Under the pieces are notes generated by a model. That model worked only from the letters and a program-made list of their open reading frames with translations. It ran no database searches and had not been told where the DNA came from. The position numbers were made by a program, and so were the translations under genes. A stretch of 64,000 bases of DNA from Apostichopus japonicus (Eukaryota > Echinodermata > Holothuroidea > Aspidochirotida > Stichopodidae): positions 29,782,168 to 29,846,167 of the forward strand of contig NC_092569.1 in NCBI RefSeq assembly GCF_037975245.1, written 5' to 3'. Of the stretch, positions 60,701 through 64,000 are shown in pieces (within the stretch, counting starts at the first letter, position 1; the number at the start of each line of letters is the position of its first letter).

Positions 60701-63090
60701 AGACTACATGGCAGCCAGGACTAACTTCATCCAGAATAAACTGGCAGAGCAATCCCAGTCTGAGAATTTTATGGACCGAGTTATAAAGAATACGAGTGAA
60801 GCTATCGAAGAACTCAGGTAAGTCACAAGTAACATATTAACACAAGATCTGAAGGTTTGTGGGGAATATGTCATTCCATGTTGGGTTTCCAGGCTGTATC
60901 AAGTGTAATTGGTATGGTTCTAGTCCGCACACTGAATTACAGTTATTGTATTGTAGCATCACACACATACACACATATACAAGTAAACTATTAACACAAG
61001 ATCTGAAGGTTTGCTTGGAATATGTCATTCCATGTTGGGTGGTTTCCAGGCTGTATTAAGTGTAAATGGTATGGTTATAGTCCGAACACTTGATTACAGT
61101 TATGGTATTGTAGCATCACACACATATACAAGTAAACTATTAACACAAGATCTGAAGGTTTGCTTGGAATATGTCATTCCATGTTGGGTTTCCAGGCTGT
61201 ATCAAGTGTAAATGGTATGGTTCTAGTCCGAACACTTGATTACAGTTATGGTATTGTAGCATCACACACATACACACATATACAAGTAAACTATTAACAC
61301 AAGATGTGAAGGTTTGCTTGGAATATGTCATTCCATGTTTGGTTTCCAGGCTGTATCAAGTGTAAATGGTATGGTTCTAGTCCGAACACTTGATTACAGT
61401 TATGGTATTGTAGCATCACACACTTACACACATATACAAGTAAACTATTAACACAAGATCTGAAGGTTTGCTTTGAATATGTCATTCCATGTTTGGTTTC
61501 CAGGCTGTATCAAGTGTAAATGGTATGGTTCTAGTCCGCACACTTGATTACAGTTATGGTATTGTAGCATCACACACATACACACATATACAAGTAAACT
61601 ATTAACACAAGATCTGAAGGTTTGCTTGGAATATGTCATTCCATGTTGGGTTTCCAGGCTGTATCAAGTGTAATTGGTATGGTTCTAGTCCGCACACTGA
61701 ATTACAGTTATTGTATTGTAGCATCACACACATACACACAGATACAGGGCAGCTCAACTGAACAGGGTAATTGCCTACCTACGACAAGTAATCCTAAAAC
61801 TGATCTATTTTCTGTCTCTTTCTCTTCCCCTTCGGTATCAGTGGTGACCTGGAGGAGCAAACCATCAAGTTAGAGACAGGCCAGAGGCAGGAAAAGGAGT
61901 TGAAACAGAACCTAACAGAGGTAGCAGCAAGACTGGAGAAAGGAGATGACCAGCATCTCGAACATATGGAAGCCAGGAGGATAGTCTTGGAGGAATTAGA
62001 GGTAAGAAGATGGAGACAGAAGAGGAAGTAGGGGTAGGAGGCATAAATGTATCCATAGAGAGGCAGAGGAAACTGGAGCAGAGATGGTGTAGTAGTTCAC
62101 ATAGTAGTAGTAGTTCACATAGATAGTTCACATAGTAGTAGTAGTTCACATAGTAGTAGTAGTTCACATAGATAGTTCTCATAGTAGTAGTAGTAGTTCA
62201 CATAGTAGTAGTTCACATAGATAGTTCTCATAGTAGTAGTAGTAGTTCACATAGTAGTAGTAGTTCACATAGATAGTTCACATAGTAGTAGTAGTTCACA
62301 TAGTAGTAGTAGTTCACATAGATAGTTCTCATAGTAGTAGTAGTAGTTCACATAGTAGTAGTTCACATAGATAGTTCTCATAGTAGTAGTAGTAGTTCAC
62401 ATAGTAGTAGTAGTTCACATAGATAGTTCTCATAGTAGTAGTAGTTCACATGGTAGTAGTAGTTCATATAGATCTGTTTTGAGTTTATCCTAGTGGTGCA
62501 AACGGGGTGTGGTGGGCTTAGGCTTTCAGTTCTGAAATTCCTTAATTCTATACGTTTGTGTTATTTCTTAATCTTCGGGTGAAAATTATTCACCAACCAA
62601 TGATTTTTGGTATGCATCATCAAAGTAATGGTTGAGAATGAAATAGAATTTGTATTATTAGTAAGAAACTAAAATAATCCTAAAATACTGGTAATGGGCT
62701 TTCTGGTTGAATTATACTTCGATAACAAAATTCCTTACATCATCATGTTGTTGAAAGTGGTCAAGATTTTGGGGTAGTGGGATGGAGAGCTTGGGGGGGG
62801 TGGATCATTAAGGCTGTGATATCTTACAAATAGAACAAGATTTGACTTAATGTGGCTGTTTGATCTTTATCACACCAGTCCTAGAAGCATAAAATCCATC
62901 TCATATTCACCTCAACAAAGTAAGGTATTTTTTCTAACAGGCTCAGCTGAAGGAATGCCTGCAAGAAAATGGTGACCATGCTGGAAAGTACAGGTTACTG
63001 CAGCAAAAGTTTTATCACCAAAAGACAGAATTACTGAAGGAGTTTGAGATCAGAATTGGACTGGAAGCAAGCCTAAAAGATCACAAACAG
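48211..63090 (+). CDS. Long coiled-coil protein, 5' part (16 exons); CCDC178-like by position
   Basis: Role unknown. Exons: 48211-48292, 48957-49223, 49835-49984, 50648-50866, 51860-52010, 53358-53427, 53990-54132, 55852-55955, 56809-56954, 57955-58091, 58676-58859, 59291-59515, 60107-60220, 60672-60817, 61842-62001, 62941-63090. All 15 junctions keep frame with GT-AG sites, giving 816 codons; no stop appears before the window ends. Residues 1-27 are acidic; about 28-60 hold YPLPDGWPRLQEKL and RRNLYFRKP; from about 180 on, almost everything is charged heptad-type helix (ELKWHCSYRGRQLTRVKNKV, KELKEVAERTNKERLKEL). It is divergent from ASXL. CCDC178 is suggested because I recall human CCDC178 as head-to-head with ASXL3; sequence homology was not tested, so no symbol is given. 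Confidence 0.85.
48957..49223 (+). CDS. Coiled-coil gene exon 2
   Basis: Acceptor GCTCCTCAG, donor GTCAGA. Encodes DVVYPLPDGWPRLQEKLFKR and a helix (VIHHLQQLQDKIEAWSREVE) followed by a Ser-rich stretch. Phase 1 in and out. Confidence 0.85.
49379..49770. repeat. Two tandem copies of a roughly 196-bp fold-back unit
   Basis: Each copy begins TGCTGTGTGTTTACATTCAG with GACTGAGGACC-type sequence and ends with an inverse such as GTCCTCAGTC; the palindrome GTGATTCTTTAGAAATCAC is inside. In intron 2 of the coiled-coil gene. Confidence 0.8.
49835..49984 (+). CDS. Coiled-coil gene exon 3
   Basis: Acceptor TTAATTCCAG, donor GTATAT. Encodes GRKQLRFAADSAQSSEDGS to GAFMPQ; polar, probably a linker. The frame that fits the neighbouring exons has no stop. 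Confidence 0.78.
50648..50866 (+). CDS. Coiled-coil gene exon 4
   Basis: Encodes DLPSVEMLDDELPKLGAEDV and a helix with EKEKKRVVWLQGKIDTL. Donor GTAGAA. The acceptor (ATGATGAAG) is weak, but it is the one giving the required phase. Confidence 0.75.
51600..51835 (+). repeat. Retroelement tail followed by ATT microsatellite
   Basis: AAAGCGCTTTACAAATGCAT followed by about 180 bp of (ATT)n with interruptions. It resembles the 3' end of a non-LTR element or SINE and ends about 25 bp before the exon 5 acceptor. Confidence 0.6.
51860..52010 (+). CDS. Coiled-coil gene exon 5
   Basis: Acceptor TGTTTGCAG, donor GTAAGG. Encodes EHEACAADIAELKWHCSYRG to NEDIAFVKKH. A long ATT microsatellite lies just upstream. 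Confidence 0.85.
52450..53357 (+). repeat. 98-bp tandem array, about nine copies, containing the exon 6 acceptor
   Basis: Unit: TTTATCTGATGCTATGGTGT, CATTCTAATGTGCAAGCCAT, GGGTTGTTTTGAACATTCAG, CATGTGATCTTGTATATATT, TTCTCTCCATGATATAG. The last, partial unit ends exactly at the AG of exon 6. Confidence 0.92.
53358..53427 (+). CDS. Coiled-coil gene exon 6
   Basis: 23 codons plus a split Cys: PLVEEKLDLEMEAMKRIDEA to QDQ, donor GTGAGA. Its acceptor (CCATTATATAG) is the final partial unit of a 98-bp tandem array. Confidence 0.85.
53990..54132 (+). CDS. Coiled-coil gene exon 7
   Basis: Acceptor TTAACTTAAG, donor GTGAGT. Encodes TIGELNKMVEKMTKTQNKSH to ALTTI, heptad-type helix. The repeat array of intron 7 starts about 20 bp after the donor. 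Confidence 0.85.
54150..55295 (+). repeat. Higher-order tandem array in intron 7
   Basis: Alternating 60-71-bp subunits (TATTAACCTCCATTTGTCAC type and TATTAACCTGTGATAGTCAT type, both with GGGATTATCCCTAG) form dimers and a higher-order period of about 262 bp. Open frames here are artefacts of the repeat. Confidence 0.9.
55852..55955 (+). CDS. Coiled-coil gene exon 8
   Basis: Acceptor CCTCTCTGCAG, donor GTGAGT. Encodes HELDEAKALHTSYCHKCNDL to EKVVL. Confidence 0.87.
56420..56533 (+). repeat. Retroelement tail with (ATT)n
   Basis: TGTAAAGCGCTTCGAGCAGC then ACGCTATATAAGTACT and (ATT)n, a typical non-LTR/SINE 3' end. Confidence 0.55.
56809..56954 (+). CDS. Coiled-coil gene exon 9
   Basis: Acceptor GTCTTGCAG, donor GTAGGC. 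Encodes ENRNENARAAEKMEGQNVKQ to YNVKIDKM, phase 0 out. Confidence 0.86.
57955..58091 (+). CDS. Coiled-coil gene exon 10
   Basis: Acceptor CATTTCCAG, donor GTGAAT. Encodes RGDIKELKEVAERTNKERLK to IQVKLKH; strongly charged helix. Confidence 0.87.
58676..58859 (+). CDS. Coiled-coil gene exon 11
   Basis: Acceptor GAACAACAG, donor GTTAGT. Encodes KRQKVADAKNMERIIREMKK to ALKEDQIQ. Its 3' half and donor are repeated twice more downstream at 152-bp spacing. Confidence 0.84.
58759..59165 (+). repeat. Exon 11 3' half plus donor, three copies at 152-bp period
   Basis: TTGATGAGGAACACAGAAAT starts at 58759, 58911 and 59063. Each copy runs through CCAGATACAG and the donor GTTAGTG. Only the first is in a usable exon; splicing the copies at the nearest AG (ATAG before TTGATG) would give 101 nt with an early stop. 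Confidence 0.9.
59291..59515 (+). CDS. Coiled-coil gene exon 12
   Basis: 75 codons, phase 0 at both ends. Acceptor AATCTGTAG, donor GTAGTT. Encodes MTMEGLHKQHKEETHARTIL to MKADRLK. Confidence 0.87.
60107..60220 (+). CDS. Coiled-coil gene exon 13
   Basis: 38 codons, phase 0. Acceptor GCATTTTCAG, donor GTAAAT. Encodes TISDLETVIGDLKVKHVETE to KHKQLQ. Confidence 0.87.
60241..60491 (-). mobile_element. tRNA-derived SINE in intron 13
   Basis: Minus strand starts with GTGTTAGCTCAGTGGTTAAC (A-box), then GAGTTCGAGTC (B-box), followed by an unrelated body. AGGTTGT lies on both sides (60234-60240 and 60492-60498), a likely target duplication. Confidence 0.75.
60672..60817 (+). CDS. Coiled-coil gene exon 14
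   Basis: Acceptor TTATTTACAG, donor GTAAGT. Encodes TAYLEKQKKLDYMAARTNFI to SEAIEEL. The 154-bp array of intron 14 starts within about 15 bp of the donor. Confidence 0.87.
60823..61750 (+). repeat. 154-bp tandem array in intron 14, six copies
   Basis: Units contain AACACAAGATCTGAAGGTTT, GTCATTCCATGTTGGGTTTC, CAGGCTGTATCAAGTGTAAA and CACACATACACACATATACA. It begins within about 15 bp of the exon 14 donor. Confidence 0.93.
61842..62001 (+). CDS. Coiled-coil gene exon 15
   Basis: Acceptor TCGGTATCAG, donor GTAAGA. Encodes GDLEEQTIKLETGQRQEKEL to IVLEELE. Confidence 0.87.
62085..62475 (+). repeat. Minisatellite of GTAGTAGTAGTTCACATAG units
   Basis: Variants with AGTTCACATAG, ATAGTTCTCATAG and differing numbers of TAG triplets alternate, with a higher-order period near 120 bp. 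Intron 15. Confidence 0.9.
62941..63090 (+). CDS. Coiled-coil gene exon 16 (last in window)
   Basis: 50 codons, phase 0. Acceptor TTCTAACAG, donor GTCAGT. Encodes AQLKECLQENGDHAGKYRLL to LKDHKQ. The next exon must lie beyond 64000. Confidence 0.85.
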
Positions 63091-63164
63091 GTCAGTATGT
63101 AGTTAAATAAAGAAGTATGCACACTATACTAATGTGAGGATATATTTCAAAACTACTAGAATGC

Positions 63165-64000
63165 AGTCCAGTTCGTCCAATCTACTACCATCAAATACAA
63201 TCTACAACCATCTAATCCAATCTACAACAATTGAATCCAATCTACAACCATCTTATCCTATCTACTACCATCTAATCCAATCTACAGCCATCCAATCCAA
63301 TATACTACCATCTAATCCAATCTACAGCCATCCAATCCAATATAATACCATCTAATCCGATCTATAACCATCAAATACAATCTACAACCATCGAATCCAA
63401 TATACAGCCATCCAATCCAATATACTACCATCTAATCCAATCTACAAACATCTAATCCAATTTACAACCAGCGATTCCAATATACAACCATCTAGTCCAA
63501 TCTATAACCATCGAATCCAATCTACTACCATCTACAACCATCTAATCCAATCTACAGCCATCCAATCCAATATAATACCATCTAATCCAATCTACAGCCA
63601 TCCAGTCCAATATAATACCATCTAATCCGATCTATAACCATCAAATACAATCTACAACCATCTAATCCAATCTACAGCCATCCAATCCAATATACTACCA
63701 TCTAATCCAATCTACAAACATCTAATCCAATTTACAACCAGCGATTCCAATATACAACCATCTAGTCCGATCTATAACCATCGAATCCAATCTACTACCA
63801 TCTACAACCATCTAATCCAATCTACAGCCATCCAATCCAATATAATACCATCTAATCCAATCTACAGCCATCCAATCCAATATAATACCATCTAATCCGA
63901 TCTATAACCATCAAATACAATCTACAACCATCTAATCCAATCTACAGCCATCCAATCCAATATACAACCAGTGAATCCAATATACAACCATCGAATCCCA
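63165..64000 (+). repeat. 17-18-bp minisatellite running off the window
   Basis: Units such as CCATCTAATCCAATCTACAG and CCATCCAATCCAATATACTA, with a higher-order period of about 240 bp. Begins about 75 bp after the exon 16 donor. Confidence 0.92.

Noticed and set aside
61140-61639. Series of near-identical 63-codon minus-strand frames
   Set aside because: Produced by the 154-bp array, one per unit.
63134-63355. 73-codon plus-strand frame
   Set aside because: Translation of the 17-18-bp minisatellite.
1-64000. CRISPR arrays, operons or prokaryotic mobile systems
   Set aside because: The tandem repeats lack spacer structure, and the window is plainly intron-containing eukaryotic DNA.

Overview
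The window is animal nuclear DNA: AT-rich, with GT-AG spliceosomal introns, tRNA-derived SINEs, hAT-type DNA transposons and many intronic minisatellites. It holds three protein-coding genes whose exons I could join in frame by hand. The gene content (an ASXL gene with its C-terminal PHD finger, an XK-related scramblase-family gene, and a long coiled-coil gene), together with recurrent TAGGCCTAGGC-type tracts, suggests a marine invertebrate deuterostome, most likely an echinoderm. The species cannot be told from the sequence.

Layout. 1-5727: repeat-bearing intergenic DNA, with a SINE and a hammerhead-like motif. 5728-13516 (minus): six-exon XK-related (XKR) membrane protein of 984 aa, with an unusual 640-residue cytosolic-type tail in one exon; its introns carry two DNA transposons. 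13517-21764: intergenic, with a 1.07-kb hAT-like element and tandem repeats. 21765-45183 (minus): ten-exon ASXL (Additional sex combs-like) gene of 1054 aa with HARE-HTH, DEUBAD and atypical PHD; its introns hold a hAT element inserted on a splice donor, a tRNA-half tandem array and a 2.07-kb inverted-repeat element. 45184-48210: head-to-head intergenic/promoter interval. 48211 to the window end (plus): first 16 exons (816 codons) of a coiled-coil gene that continues past the window. Its position head-to-head with ASXL matches CCDC178/ASXL3 in human as I recall it, so CCDC178-like is the best guess. At least five of its introns hold tandem arrays that begin or end at splice sites.

How the genes relate. 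ASXL is the chromatin cofactor of the BAP1 H2A deubiquitinase, XKR proteins act at membranes in lipid scrambling, and the coiled-coil protein has no known role. They share no obvious pathway; what links them is apparently conserved linkage. All exon joins were done by eye from splice signals and reading phase, and no search was run. I found no convincing wholly new gene system. The most unusual things are the relations between repeats and splice sites, and one inverted-repeat element packed with a CpG-rich 14-mer.
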